A stretch of DNA of 56,890 bases from CAYVBN01 sp964538565 (GCA_964538565.1 CAZIGW010000096.1:1-56890); one strand, 5' to 3'. Shown: positions 20,979 through 33,658, numbered from the stretch's first letter. The notes: generated by a model from the letters alone, not told the origin. A program made the numbers and translations.

Positions 20979-21916
20979 CGCCGCGCTCCCGGGTTCGACA
21001 GAGACTTGATGTAGGCGACGAGATCCGTCACCTGATCCTCGCCGACGAGATTGCGAAAGCTCGGCATGATCGGCGCATAGCCGGCGACGACGTCCCGTTC
21101 CGGTAGCAGGATCGAATCGCGGATGTAGGCTTCATCCGCCCTGACGCTTCTCCCGTCCTGGAGATGGACCGTTCGTCCGTACAGGCCATTGAGGTCGGGG
21201 GCGTGCACCGTCGAGTTCGGCGCGTGGCATCCGGAGCATCCGAGCGATTGGAAGAGTGCGGCGCCCCTCCGGGCGATGTCGTCGCCCTGTGGCGGGGCTT
21301 CGCTCCAGCGGGAATAGTCGGCTTCCGGCATGACGACGATCCGACCGGACATGCGCGAGTGTTCGCTGCCGCAGAACTCCGCGCACAGCAATTCGAAGGT
21401 GCCGGCCTTGGTTGCTGTGAACCAGAGATAGGTATAGCGGTCGGGCAGGACGTCCTTCTTGATGCGCAAGGCCGGAAGGAACATGCTGTGGATCACGTCC
21501 TGCGACGTCATCACCAGGCGAACCGGCTTGCCGACCGGCACGTGCATTTCGTTGATTTCGCGCACGCCGTTCGGCTGTTGTACGCGCCACATCCATTGCT
21601 TGGCGACCACGTGGATCTCGAGTGCGCTCGAAGGAGGGGCGAGCGCCGACAGTTGCGTCGAGGCGACCCACCAGAACAGAAACAGGAACGTGAACAGGGT
21701 GGCGGTGGTCCAGCCGATCTCGAGCTCGCTGTGAACCCAGGTCGGAAGCGGGCCGCGGCGCGCGTCCGAACCGCGCCGATAACGGAGCGAGAAGACGAAC
21801 ACGAGGGTGACGACGAGAATGACGATGACGCCCGAGACGGCGAGTAGCAGCGCGAAGATCCCGTCGACGGCTGCCGCGTAGCGCGATGCTTCGCTGATGA
21901 AGGCGGAGATGTTCAT
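20975..21916 (-). CDS. ctaC: Cytochrome c oxidase subunit II with fused cytochrome c (caa3 type)
   Basis: The protein has 313 residues. Two membrane helices (about 20-45 and 65-90) precede a CuA cupredoxin domain with the ligand set CAEFCGSEHSRMSG, then a C-terminal cytochrome c domain with heme motif CSGCH and distal Met in the PIMPSFRNL region. The fused cytochrome defines a caa3 oxidase that needs no separate soluble donor. ATG 21916 overlaps the upstream SCO stop by 4 bases; the longer frame reads into that gene. Confidence 0.94.
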   Translation of the reverse strand: MNISAFISEASRYAAAVDGIFALLLAVSGVIVILVVTLVFVFSLRYRRGSDARRGPLPTWVHSELEIGWTTATLFTFLFLFWWVASTQLSALAPPSSALEIHVVAKQWMWRVQQPNGVREINEMHVPVGKPVRLVMTSQDVIHSMFLPALRIKKDVLPDRYTYLWFTATKAGTFELLCAEFCGSEHSRMSGRIVVMPEADYSRWSEAPPQGDDIARRGAALFQSLGCSGCHAPNSTVHAPDLNGLYGRTVHLQDGRSVRADEAYIRDSILLPERDVVAGYAPIMPSFRNLVGEDQVTDLVAYIKSLSNPGARR

Positions 21917-22701
21917 GGCGAGGCCTTGCGGGGGCCCCGCCAGAGCATGAAGGCGATGGCGCCGGCGAGCAGAGCCGCCGTGACGAACGCCGCGACCGTC
22001 AGCCACCGCAGGATCGACGGGGTATAGATTCCTTTTGCCGGATCGAAGCCGTAGCAGAGCAGCCGGATGCGATCCTCGAAGGTGCCGATGCGGCCCTCCG
22101 CAGCGTCGACCAGCGCGAGCCGCAGGTCCGTTCCGTTGAGCGCGAGGGCGGAGAGCACGCGGACGATCCGGCCGCCGGGATCGAGCACGAACGCGGCGGC
22201 CGGATGCGCGAATTGATCGTCGGCGGCATCGTAGGAAAGGCGATAGCCGGCCGCCGCGGTGGCGGCCCGCACGGCGGCTTCATTTCCGCTCAGGACCTGC
22301 GTCGCCGGATAGAGCGCGGAGGCGGCATCGACGTGGGCGACCTTCAGGGCGCGCGCGGCGTCGATCCCGTCCTTGGGATCGATCCCGACGATCAGAAAAC
22401 GGAAGTCTCGACCCGGGCGCAGGCCGGTTTTTTGCAGACCCGCCGCCGCGAACTCGACCATCGGACCGCACAGGGTCCGGCAGGTGAAGTCGGCGAAGAC
22501 GAGCAGCGCCGGCCTTTCGCCGATCGCCTCCCCAAGACTGCGCGAGGCGCCGGTTTCGTCGGCAAAGCGCGCGCCGAGCGGCAGCCGTGCGCCTGCTCTC
22601 GGCTGGGCGCCGAGATCGTCGAGCACAGCCTTGCTCATCCGCGCCTGTGCCGGGCAGACGAGCGCGGCCGAGAGGAGGACGGCTGCGATTGCGGTTCTCA
22701 T
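21913..22701 (-). CDS. SCO1/SenC-type copper chaperone
   Basis: The protein has 262 residues. It has a signal peptide (1-21, ending AQA), a thioredoxin-fold SCO domain with Cys pair FTCRTLCGP and a His in DDQFAHPAA, and a C-terminal membrane helix (about 230-255). SCO proteins deliver copper to the CuA centre of subunit II, the next gene. The Cys motif is CxxxC with Arg-Thr-Leu between, and the C-terminal anchor is typical of SCO proteins in ACIII operons. Confidence 0.88.
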   Translation of the reverse strand: MRTAIAAVLLSAALVCPAQARMSKAVLDDLGAQPRAGARLPLGARFADETGASRSLGEAIGERPALLVFADFTCRTLCGPMVEFAAAGLQKTGLRPGRDFRFLIVGIDPKDGIDAARALKVAHVDAASALYPATQVLSGNEAAVRAATAAAGYRLSYDAADDQFAHPAAAFVLDPGGRIVRVLSALALNGTDLRLALVDAAEGRIGTFEDRIRLLCYGFDPAKGIYTPSILRWLTVAAFVTAALLAGAIAFMLWRGPRKASP

Positions 22702-23084
22702 GGCCCGCTTTTCGCCGAGGCCGAGGGCGCTTCGATCGGCCGATACGCATCCGCGCCACGCTGCGCGATCAGGCCCATGGCCCGTTCGATCGGAATTGCG
22801 ACGATCTGTTTCTCGCGATCGACCCAGTGATAACCTTCGAGGCGCCGGCGTTGTTCGGCGAGGATGCGATGCCGTTGCGCCGTCTCGTCGGGGCGCAGGC
22901 GAGGTTCGGGAAATGTTCGCACGGCCTGTGTGCGCTGCCCGGGAACGGCGGCCGTGTAGATCGTCGCCAGCACGGCGAGCGAAACGAACAGAAAGGCAAC
23001 GCACACGAAGGCGACCAGCAGAACTCGGCCGACGTGGACGTCGGATGCTTGCCGGCGATCGTGGCGCTCGCTGTCAGTCGACAT
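22698..23084 (-). CDS. Small membrane protein of ACIII/oxidase operon
   Basis: The protein has 128 residues. One membrane helix (about 20-45) is followed by a periplasmic segment ending in YHWVDREKQIVAIPIERAM. Similar sequences (LxxYxWVDxxxGxVxIPIxRAM) recur next to ACIII and SCO genes, from memory; no biochemical role is assigned. It overlaps actF by 11 bases and the SCO gene by 4, so its dosage is tied to the complex. It may aid assembly, which is inference. Confidence 0.75.
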   Translation of the reverse strand: MSTDSERHDRRQASDVHVGRVLLVAFVCVAFLFVSLAVLATIYTAAVPGQRTQAVRTFPEPRLRPDETAQRHRILAEQRRRLEGYHWVDREKQIVAIPIERAMGLIAQRGADAYRPIEAPSASAKSGP

Positions 23085-24126
23085 GGCGCGAACCTGCCGG
23101 GCGGGGAAGCGCGAAGGGCCATCGGCTCGCGAGGCCGATCAGCAGGACGCCGAGCGCGACGATGCAGAAGAGCGCCGAGAGCAGCGACGCGGGGCCAAAC
23201 GCCGGACCGACCAGCCAGGCGTAGTAGAGCGCCAATCCGGTCAGCGTAACGATCCCGACCAGTCGCAAGGCGACGGGGCTTCGCCGAACGCGGGAAGAGA
23301 AGAGAGAGAACGCCGGAACGACGCAGGCGAGGACGAACATCGCGCCGGCAACGAGGACCCACGGCGCTGCGTCGCGCTGGACGAACCATTCCACCTTGTG
23401 GGGGAGATCGCCGTACCAGATGATCAGGTAGGCCATGAAGTCGATGTAGACGAGGCCGAGAATCGTCGCGAGCAGGAGCCCGCCAAGGTCCGACACGACC
23501 GGGTCCGGATTTCTGACCGGCGCGAGGACCGCCGCCGCCGCGAAGGCGCCGATCAGCTGTGTGAATGCGAGGCTTGCGCCGAACGAGGTCGAGAAGAACG
23601 GCGGATCGACCGACTGAATCCAGTCGAGCCCGACGGCGCCGATCACCAGCCCATGAAAGGCGAGTCCGGCCGCGGCGATGCGCGTGCCGGCCGGCCCGCG
23701 CAGCGTCAGGCCGAGCGCGATGGCGGTCCAAGCGGAAAACGCCACGATCGAGCGCCCGGAGAAGCCCATGACATTGAGATCCCAATGCGCGACGTCGGGC
23801 TTCACCGCGGAATGTCCGCGCATCCACGGATAGAGCTGCGGCAGCAGGAACAGCATGGCGATGAAGATCAGGTAGACGAAGACGATGGCCGAGGCCGACA
23901 GGGCGAACGGCGTCGCATAGGCATGGCCCCACGCCCCGCCGGTCAGGCGGTGAATCATCATCGCGGTGATGCTTCCGATCGAAATGCCGCTCCAGAACAG
24001 AAAGGCGATCAACAGGCCTCCCGGGGTCGAGCGCGGCCAGACGATCGCGGTGGCGAGGAAGCCGGCAGCGGAGACGAGGCCGAGGAGCAGGCCGTTCCGG
24101 GGCGAGACGAGATCCCTCAGGTTCAT
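23074..24126 (-). CDS. actF: Alternative complex III subunit ActF
   Basis: The protein has 350 residues with about ten membrane helices and no cofactor Cys motifs. Family-like features are LFWSGISIGS near helix 2, the HWDLNVMGFSGRS loop and the WYGDLPHKVEWF segment. ActF is a paralogue-like membrane subunit of the quinol:electron acceptor oxidoreductase. It starts 4 bases inside actE. Confidence 0.9.
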   Translation of the reverse strand: MNLRDLVSPRNGLLLGLVSAAGFLATAIVWPRSTPGGLLIAFLFWSGISIGSITAMMIHRLTGGAWGHAYATPFALSASAIVFVYLIFIAMLFLLPQLYPWMRGHSAVKPDVAHWDLNVMGFSGRSIVAFSAWTAIALGLTLRGPAGTRIAAAGLAFHGLVIGAVGLDWIQSVDPPFFSTSFGASLAFTQLIGAFAAAAVLAPVRNPDPVVSDLGGLLLATILGLVYIDFMAYLIIWYGDLPHKVEWFVQRDAAPWVLVAGAMFVLACVVPAFSLFSSRVRRSPVALRLVGIVTLTGLALYYAWLVGPAFGPASLLSALFCIVALGVLLIGLASRWPFALPRPAGSRHVD

Positions 24127-24653
24127 CGCAGCTTCTCCGCAGCTTCCGGAACCTGCGCGACCGTGGCACGCCGGGACAGCTGCAGGGCGCGGATGTAGGC
24201 GATGATCGCCCAGCGGTCGCCCGGTTCGACGCGCGAGGCGTAGGAATACATGACGCCGTAGCCGTGGCTGATGACGTCGTAGAAGTGTCGGGCGGGCGCC
24301 GCGAGGAGCCGCGCATCGTGGAACGACGGCGGCTTGGGGAAGCCGTGCGCGACGATCACGCCGTCGGCGTCGCCGGCAAGGCCGTGACAGGGGGAGCAAT
24401 AGATGTCGAAGCGTTGCCGGCCGCGCGCGAGGAGTGCGTCATCGGCCGGCGGCGGCGAGGTCTCCTCCCTGTGGCGGGTGAGATCGCCCTGCGCGACCGT
24501 ATGCTCCGGCAGGGGGCGGGCGGAGGCTCCATCCGGCCAGAAATCGGAGGGCGCATAGGTGTCGTAGCGCTTCTGTTGCGTCATGCTCACGTCGCAGCCG
24601 CCAACGAGCAGCGACACCGCAAGAGGCGCGAGCAGACAGGGCGCGCTTCTCAC
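24123..24653 (-). CDS. actE: Alternative complex III monoheme cytochrome c subunit ActE
   Basis: The protein has 176 residues. The N-terminus is a lipoprotein signal (LLVGGC, Cys at about 22), followed by a mono-heme domain with CSPCH and a Met-rich distal region (HGYGVMYSYASRV). It should be lipid-anchored on the periplasmic side and pass electrons to the caa3 oxidase. GTG 24653 has AGGAGG 7 bases upstream and overlaps the actD stop (GTGA). Confidence 0.93.
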   Translation of the reverse strand: MRSAPCLLAPLAVSLLVGGCDVSMTQQKRYDTYAPSDFWPDGASARPLPEHTVAQGDLTRHREETSPPPADDALLARGRQRFDIYCSPCHGLAGDADGVIVAHGFPKPPSFHDARLLAAPARHFYDVISHGYGVMYSYASRVEPGDRWAIIAYIRALQLSRRATVAQVPEAAEKLR

Positions 24654-25174
24654 AAGGCCACCTCCTCGATCGAGACGGCGCCGATGTCGCGCAGCCGCGC
24701 CAGCACGTGCTCGCGCTGCCGGTTCGTTTCCGGCACCTCCAGCGCGAGGGCAAAGCGGTCCTGGCTGGTCCGGCGCAGTGCTTCGGCTTCGAAGACGGGA
24801 TGATGCAGGCGCGGAAGCCCGGTCAGAACGAACACGGCGACGAGCCCGCACACGGCGGCGGCGAGAATTCCGACCGAGAAGGGGAACATCATGAAGGCCG
24901 GCCACGAATGCAGCGGGCGGCCGCCGCTGTTGACCGGATAGTCGAATACGGCGCTCCACCATTCGAGCGCATAGGCCAGCGCCGCGACCGCGAAGCCGCC
25001 GACCAGCATGGCCGGCCGAACGCGCGTCCACCGGTCCTCGAAAAATCCGGCGAGCTCTTCGACCGGGTAGGGCGAATAGGCGTCGATCAGGCGACAGTTG
25101 GGGGCGCGCACGACCCGGGCGGCCTCGACCAGCGCCTGCGCCTGCGTGAATTCAACGACGACGGTGCGGGTCAT
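24650..25174 (-). CDS. actD: Alternative complex III membrane subunit ActD (DUF3341)
   Basis: The protein has 174 residues with two helices (about 53-73 and 95-120) in a DUF3341 fold. Diagnostic motifs are DAYSPYPVEEL and the short loop NSGGRPLHSWPAFM between the helices. It is a structural subunit of ACIII. It overlaps actC and actE by 4 bases each. Confidence 0.92.
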   Translation of the reverse strand: MTRTVVVEFTQAQALVEAARVVRAPNCRLIDAYSPYPVEELAGFFEDRWTRVRPAMLVGGFAVAALAYALEWWSAVFDYPVNSGGRPLHSWPAFMMFPFSVGILAAAVCGLVAVFVLTGLPRLHHPVFEAEALRRTSQDRFALALEVPETNRQREHVLARLRDIGAVSIEEVAL

Positions 25175-26543
25175 CCGGCGGCCTCCTCTTCGACGAGGTG
25201 GCGCATCTCGTGCATCGACACCGCGGGCACGAGCCGAACGAAGATCAGATAGAGCAGCGCGAACAGCCCGAGCGACCCGAACAGGAACAACCAGTCCCAG
25301 ACCGTCGGCACGAACCAGCCTTCCATGCTAGGCATGTAGTGATGCGACAGGGTGTCGAGCACGATGCAGATGCGCTCGAGCCACATGCCGATGTTGATGA
25401 TGACCGAGACGAGGACGACCGCCGCGATGCGGCGGCGAACGGCCGGAACCCAGAACACCTGCGGCACAAGGCAATTGCAAAGCAGAAGCAGCCAGTAGAG
25501 CGCCGCGTACCTGCCGGTGAATTCGAATGCCACGAATCCCCGCTCCACCGCGTCGCCACGGTACCAGCCGCCGAACCATTCCGTGGCGTAGGAGAGGCCC
25601 ATGATGATGGACGCCGCCAGCATGATCCGGGCCATGACGTCGAAGTGGTGGGCGGTGATGAGCGGTTGCAGCCCGAAGCCCCAGCGGATCGAGGCGGCAA
25701 GCACGACCACCATGGCGAAACCGGAATACATGGCTCCGACCACGAAGTAGGGCGGGAAGATCGTCTCGTTCCAGCCGACCATCAGGCTGGCGGCGAAATC
25801 GAGCCCGACCACGCTGTGCAACGACACCACGAGCGGCACCGCGAGGCACGCCATGGTGATCTGGTAGGTCTGATAGACGCGCCAGTGCCGCGCCGATCCG
25901 CGCCAGCCGAGTGCAAGCGCGCCGTAGAGCTTTCGCACCGTGGCGCTTCGTGCGCGGTCGCGCAGCGTGGCGAAGTCGGGAACGAGTCCGACATACCAGA
26001 AGATGATGGAGAACAGGATGTAGCTGAGGATCGCCCAGAAATCCCAGATGAGCGCGCTGCGCCATTGCGGCCAGACGTTCATCGTGTTCGGATAGGGCAC
26101 GAGCCAGTAGAAATACATCGGCCGGCCGAGGTGGAATATCGGAAACAGTCCGGCGATGCCGGCCGCGAACAGCGTCATCGCCTCGGCAAAGCGATTGATC
26201 GACGCGCGCCAGCGCTGACGCGTGATCAGCAGCAGCGCCGAAATCAGCGTGCCGGCATTGCCGATGCCGATCCACCAGACGTAGTTGGCGATGGCGAAGC
26301 CCCATACGACCGACGTGTCGACCCCCCACACGCCGATGCCCTGCGAGAACAGCCAGACGACCGCGACCGCCAGCGCGAGGCTCAACGCGAGTGCAACGAC
26401 GAACGCCAGCCGCCACGCGCGCCAGGCCCAGCGTCCGCGGTCGATCAGAGGGCCGCAGACGAGCGCGTTGACGGCCTCGAGGCTGCGCCCGCTCGGGAGC
26501 GTCCAGCGATCGATCGGCTCGATGTTGCGGACAGCGATGTCGC

Positions 26544-26547
<4 letters not shown>
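25171..26547 (-). CDS. actC: Alternative complex III quinol-binding subunit ActC (NrfD family)
   Basis: The protein has 458 residues with about ten membrane helices of the NrfD/PsrC type. Typical segments are YVWWIGIGNAGTLISA, FHLGRPMYFYWL and NIGMWLERICIV. It oxidises quinol at the membrane face and passes electrons to the FeS chain of ActB. GTG 26547 (GGAG 8 bases upstream) starts in the GTGA overlap with the actB stop. The longer frame upstream belongs to actB. Confidence 0.94.
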
Positions 26548-29383
<2,836 letters not shown>

Positions 29384-29396
<13 letters not shown>

Positions 29397-30040
29397 CTCG
29401 AGCAGTCGGTCAGATGTTCCGTGTCGATGTGATATTCGACGAGCAATTGGCGCGCGCGATCCGGCTGGTCGGGCGGCGCGCGCCAGTCGGGATCGAAGAT
29501 TTCCGACCTCGGACGCAGAAAGGGCTTCGGGTTGCGGTGGCAGTCGAGGCACCAGCCCATGGTTAGCGGGGCGGCCTGCCGCATCAGCGGCATATGCGCG
29601 ACGTCCCCATGACACGTCGTGCATCCGATGCCCTTGGCGATGTGAACCGAGTGATCGAAGTAGACGTAGTCGGGCAACGTGTTGACGCGCATCCAGCGGA
29701 TCGGCCGGCGCGCGGCGAGGCTCTCGCGAACCGGCGCCAGCATCTCGGTATTGGTATAGAGCTGCGAATGGCAGGTCATGCAGATGTGCGTGGCCGGCAG
29801 GCCCGCGAAACGCCCGGATTCCGCCGACGTATGACAGTAGCGGCAATCGATCCCGAGGCCGTCGACGTGATGTTGATGGCTAAATGGTACGGGCTGCGTC
29901 ACGGTCACGGATCGCCGGGTGATGTACGGGGACAGCATGACGGCATACGCGAGCCCGATGAGAGCGAAGGGCAGAACGAGGATTGCGAGGAGCGCAGCGC
30001 GCGCGACCGTGTTTGCAGCCGGCCGAAAGAGCTGCGTCAT
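29384..30040 (-). CDS. actA: Alternative complex III pentaheme cytochrome ActA
   Basis: The protein has 218 residues. One N-terminal membrane anchor (about 12-35) is followed by five CxxCH heme sites: CRYCH, CMTCH, CTTCH, CLDCH and CSRCH. It is the multiheme subunit that conducts electrons within ACIII. As first gene of the operon it is preceded by about 250 bases of non-coding DNA with an EcfG-type promoter. Confidence 0.95.
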
Positions 30041-30145
30041 CGCTCGTTTCCTGCGGTCCGCGGAGGCCCGCTACCGCCGATCGGCATCGTCCAAGAAGTT
30101 CCCGGAACGGCGGTGTGCTTGTCTCGATGGCGTGCCCGTCTTGCG

Positions 30146-30171
30146 AACGTCCGATACCGCGCTTGGGTTCC
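30146..30171 (-). promoter_or_regulatory. EcfG-type promoter GGAAC-N17-CGTT (perfect) upstream of actA
   Basis: On the minus strand GGAAC (30171-30167) and CGTT (30149-30146) are 17 bases apart. The -10 element lies 105 bases upstream of the actA ATG. It has the right orientation to drive the whole ACIII-caa3 operon. The DUF2188 gene on its other side is also minus-strand and ends before it, so actA is the only plausible target. Confidence 0.68.
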
Positions 30172-30287
30172 CGCTCGCCCAGGTGAGCGGGCGGGGCCTT
30201 CATGTCGCCGCCGGAGTTCTTTTGGTCAACCGCCGACGGTCGACCGGCGGCATTGCGCCGTCGCGGGCTCGCCCGGACCGTCATGTG

Positions 30288-30554
30288 TCAGGGCCTGCGA
30301 GGCGTGATCAAGGGTTCTGACGGCTTGTCCGAATTGAAGGTCTCGCCGAACACCCATTCGGTCAGAAAGCGACCGTCTTCGTGACAAACGACCACCTCTG
30401 CGCCGCGGCCGGCATCGCCGTCTTTTTCAGCAAATTCGATTGCTGCGCTCGTCGCCTCGGCCTTGCTCGCGTAGGAAGCCGGAAGTCGACGGCCGACTTG
30501 GACAATCTGCCACCATCCCTGTCGATTCAACACGATGTATCTGGAGTGGTGCAT
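30288..30554 (-). CDS. DUF2188-like small protein
   Basis: The protein has 88 residues in a compact alpha-beta pattern: RYIVLNRQGWWQIVQVGRR, then a helix KAEATSAAIEFAEKDG, then AEVVVCHEDGRFLTEWVFG. This is how DUF2188 domains read (W-x-V, K-x-EA, V-x-x-x-DG). ATG 30554 with GAGG 7 bases upstream is preferred over an upstream start that would add 15 residues. Function unknown. Confidence 0.7.
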   Translation of the reverse strand: MHHSRYIVLNRQGWWQIVQVGRRLPASYASKAEATSAAIEFAEKDGDAGRGAEVVVCHEDGRFLTEWVFGETFNSDKPSEPLITPRRP

Positions 30555-30791
30555 GGCCGCGCCTCGACGAGCGTTCTTCTCTGCGAGCGAATGACTCAAG
30601 CGTCGAACTGGTTCCGCCCCGCTGCGACCGACCTGTCGAATTCATCGCGCGCGGGACTCCGGCCGAGCACCCGGTTCGAGCGCGACGTCCGGGTGCGTCC
30701 GGGCAAGGCGGTTCTGCATGTGGAATTCGTCGACCCGGAACCTCACACGCGCCCGGGGATTGGCTTACATCGACAGCCGGCCTGTTCGCCG

Positions 30792-31109
30792 ATGATCCGC
30801 GACCCTCGTAAGCAGGACGACGTTCCCGAAACGAGCACGTCCGACCAGCTCAGGTCGGACATCGATCACGGACGGACGCGGGACAAGGTCAATTTTCCCG
30901 ACCCCGCCGCCGCGCCGCTCGGCACCGACGAAGAGGCGGCCGGAACGCCGGTGTCCGGAAAGGACGTCAGCGCGGCGCGCCGTGCCGAACGCGGCGTTCC
31001 GACGCCGGCTGCTGAACCTCGGGCGAGGCTCGACGGTTATCTGGCCGGTCTCGGCGTGCTCATCGTGCTCGGGATCGGGCTCCTCATCTGGATCGCGGTT
31101 CGACAATGA
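30792..31109 (+). CDS. Small C-terminally anchored membrane protein
   Basis: The protein has 105 residues. A polar N-terminal region (DIDHGRTRDKVNFPDPAAA, GTDEEAAG) precedes one C-terminal helix (about 83-103). Such proteins with a DKV...DPAAAPLGTD motif occur in Bradyrhizobium relatives, from memory, without assigned function. It overlaps the dehydrogenase start by 4 bases (ATGA), suggesting a joint role. The ribosome site is weak. A degenerate GGAAC-N16-GATT lies at 30737-30761. Confidence 0.6.
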   Translation: MIRDPRKQDDVPETSTSDQLRSDIDHGRTRDKVNFPDPAAAPLGTDEEAAGTPVSGKDVSAARRAERGVPTPAAEPRARLDGYLAGLGVLIVLGIGLLIWIAVRQ

Positions 31110-32398
31110 GCGCGGCGCGCCGCCGCCCTCGTGTGGTGATCGTGGGGGGCGGCTTCGGCGGCCTGGAAACCGCGAAGTCCCTCCGCCGCGCGGCTGTCGA
31201 GATCACGCTCATCGATCGGCAAAATCACCATTGCTTCCAGCCGCTACTCTATCAGGTCGCAACAGCCGCGCTTTCTCCCGCCGACATCGCGTGGCCGATT
31301 CGATCGATTCTGTCGTCGCAGGGCAACGTTCGCGTCGTCATGGCCGAAGTCACCGGAGTCGATCGCGTTGGTCGCCGCGTCCGTACTTCGGATGGCCGCG
31401 ACTATCCGTTCGACTATCTGGTGCTCGCGACCGGTGCGACGCACTCGTACTTCGGCCACGAGGAATGGGCTTCGGTCGCGCCGGGGCTCAAGCGGATCGA
31501 GGATGCGGTCGACATCCGCCGCCGGATCCTTCTCGCGTTCGAGCGCGCGGAAGTCGAGGAGGACCAGCACGAGCGCACCCGGCTCATGACGTTCGCCATC
31601 GTGGGCGGCGGGCCGACGGGCGTCGAGATGGCCGGCGCGATCGCCGATACGGCGCGATTTACGCTGTCGCGCGACTTCCGGCGGATCGACCCGCGCGCCG
31701 CGCGCATTGTCCTGCTCGAGGCTGGGCCGCGGCTCCTGCCGGCGTTTCCCGCGCCGCTCGCCGCCTACGCCGAGAAATCGCTGGGCCGGATGGGGGTGGA
31801 GGTGCGTACGGCGACGGCCGTGACCGCCTGTCATGAGCGCGGCGTCGATACCGCGGACGGCGTGATCGGAGCCGCCACGGTGATCTGGGCGGCCGGCGTG
31901 CGCGCCTCCCGCGCAGCGCAGTGGCTGGATGCGGAGCGCGACCGGGCCGGCCGCGTGCTGGTCGACGGCGACCTTTCGGTTTCGGGCGCCCCCGACATCT
32001 TCGTCGTCGGCGATGCCGCGCACGTCGTCGGCGAAGGTGGCCGGCCGGTCCCGGGCCTTGCCCCGGCGGCAAAACAGATGGGCCGGCATGTGGGAAAATG
32101 CATCGCCGCCAGGGTCGCCGGGGCGGCCCTGCCGGGTCGATTTGTCTATCGGCACTACGGCGATCTCGCGACCATCGGGAGAAAGTCCGCCATCGTCTCG
32201 CTCGGAAGAGTCCGCCTCACCGGTTTTCCGGCCTGGGCATTCTGGAGCGCGGCGCACATCTATTATCTGATCGGCGCTCGCAATCGCCTGATCGTGGCCC
32301 TGGACTGGATCTGGAACTACATCACCTTTCAAAGAGGCGCGCGGCTCATCAACGCGTATCTTCCGCGCGCGCCGGCGCGAATGCGCGAAGGACCGTGA
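31106..32398 (+). CDS. ndh: NDH-2-like NAD(P)H dehydrogenase (FAD)
   Basis: The protein has 430 residues with two dinucleotide-binding motifs: VVIVGGGFGGLETAK near the start for FAD and FAIVGGGPTGVEMAGAIAD around 165 for NAD(P)H. It also has FVVGDAAHV near 305 and the quinone-side segment LAPAAKQMGRHVG. The C-terminus has a hydrophobic stretch (AWAFWSAAHIYYLIG) typical of type II NADH dehydrogenases. It should reduce quinone without pumping protons and could feed the neighbouring quinol-oxidising ACIII. Confidence 0.87.
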   Translation: MSAARRRPRVVIVGGGFGGLETAKSLRRAAVEITLIDRQNHHCFQPLLYQVATAALSPADIAWPIRSILSSQGNVRVVMAEVTGVDRVGRRVRTSDGRDYPFDYLVLATGATHSYFGHEEWASVAPGLKRIEDAVDIRRRILLAFERAEVEEDQHERTRLMTFAIVGGGPTGVEMAGAIADTARFTLSRDFRRIDPRAARIVLLEAGPRLLPAFPAPLAAYAEKSLGRMGVEVRTATAVTACHERGVDTADGVIGAATVIWAAGVRASRAAQWLDAERDRAGRVLVDGDLSVSGAPDIFVVGDAAHVVGEGGRPVPGLAPAAKQMGRHVGKCIAARVAGAALPGRFVYRHYGDLATIGRKSAIVSLGRVRLTGFPAWAFWSAAHIYYLIGARNRLIVALDWIWNYITFQRGARLINAYLPRAPARMREGP

Positions 32399-32740
32399 CG
32401 AGCCCGATTCCCGAGTGGGAGCGGTTCAGCGTGCCCGCGTGGATCCAGCACCAGGTGTTCGGATTCATGACCGCCGGCGGACGTGACGCCGGTCGATGTG
32501 TGTCGTCGGAGTGCCATGGGGGGATCCTGACCGCGTGGCACACGGCTCGCGCGGCCGGAGCCGGCTCCGGGCAGCTCGGTGAATCTCGGCGGCCAAAAGC
32601 CGCACGACCGCGATGGTTGGAACCATCGCCGAAGTTCCGCGTAGCAGTCGCAAGGGCCGCGTGTCCGGCCAAGAATGGATGCAGTTGCTTGCGCGGTTTC
32701 CAGCAAATTTTTCGACAAGGAGAACCGGGGGACAATTCAC
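32399..32740. other. Intergenic region, no clear gene
   Basis: A frame starting with a GTG that overlaps the dehydrogenase stop begins with plausible sequence, but it runs on into the next gene out of frame and loses coding character. A GGAAC-N16-CGTA (32619-32643) resembles an EcfG site with one mismatch. Confidence 0.35.
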
Positions 32741-33658
32741 GTGAAGGCCATCGTCGTGACGGACCAGGCTGCGGGAACGGCCGGGATGAAGCTGGTGGAG
32801 CGGCCCGAGCCGCCGGCGGCGATCAACGACGTTATCGTTCAGATTCACGCGTCGGGATTCGTCCCGACCGAGCTGACGTGGCCCTCGACCTGGACAGATC
32901 GCCGCGACCGTGATCGGACACCGTCGATCCCCGGCCATGAGCTGGCCGGGGTGGTCACCGCTCTCGGCTACGGCACGACGGGACTGGCGGTGGGACAGCG
33001 CGTGCTCGGCCTCGCCGACTGGCATCGCGACGGTACCCTGGCGGAGTATGTCGCCATCGAAGCACGAAACCTCGCGCCGCTGCCGGGCGACGTCGACTTC
33101 ACGGTGGGCGCGAGCCTGCCAATCTCGGGCCTCACCGCGTGGCAGGGACTGTTCGTGCACGGCCATCTCCAGGCGGGGCAGAGCGTCCTCGCGCACGGCG
33201 CGGCCGGCGCAGTCGGGTCGATAGTGACGCAGCTCGCACGCGAGGCCGGCGGCTACGTCATCGGCACCGGACGCGCGGCCGACCGTCAGAAGGCGCTCGA
33301 CTTCGGCGCGCAGGAATTCGTCGACCTCGACAACGACGCGCTCGAAGACGTCGGCCGAGTTCATCTGGCGTTCGACGTCATCGGCGGCGACATCCAGAAG
33401 CGGTCCGCAGGCCTGATTCGAACCGGAGGAACACGGGTGTCCGTCGTCGGGCCGGCCGCGGCGCGGCCGGCCGACGGCCTGGCGGTCGACTTCGTCGTCG
33501 AGTCCAATCGTGCCCAACTGAATGAGATCGTCCCGCGGGTGCGTGATGGACGACTGCGAACGAACATCGGCAGCGTCGCGACCCTCGACGATGCCGTCGC
33601 CACCTTCAACGCAACCAAGCGGAACAGCGGGAAGACGGTCATCCGCGTTCGTCCGTGA
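32741..33658 (+). CDS. MDR-family NADP-dependent oxidoreductase (quinone reductase-like)
   Basis: The protein has 305 residues. It has a GroES-like N-terminal domain (IHASGFVPTEL, PGHELAGVV) and a Rossmann domain with AHGAAGAVGSIVTQLA. The zinc-binding Cys set of true alcohol dehydrogenases is absent, so it belongs to the zinc-independent quinone oxidoreductase type. GTG 32741 is preferred because it starts VKAIVV as in relatives; a weak GGGG lies upstream. The frame is open from an ATG at 32675. Substrate unknown. Confidence 0.85.
   Translation: MKAIVVTDQAAGTAGMKLVERPEPPAAINDVIVQIHASGFVPTELTWPSTWTDRRDRDRTPSIPGHELAGVVTALGYGTTGLAVGQRVLGLADWHRDGTLAEYVAIEARNLAPLPGDVDFTVGASLPISGLTAWQGLFVHGHLQAGQSVLAHGAAGAVGSIVTQLAREAGGYVIGTGRAADRQKALDFGAQEFVDLDNDALEDVGRVHLAFDVIGGDIQKRSAGLIRTGGTRVSVVGPAAARPADGLAVDFVVESNRAQLNEIVPRVRDGRLRTNIGSVATLDDAVATFNATKRNSGKTVIRVRP

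Noticed and set aside
19323..21014. 563-codon plus-strand frame antisense to oxidase subunit I, and similar frames antisense to actB (26622-29393) and paoC (13895-16258)
   Set aside because: Translations are His/Arg/Asp-rich with no motifs, and the opposite strand carries clear conserved proteins over the same interval.
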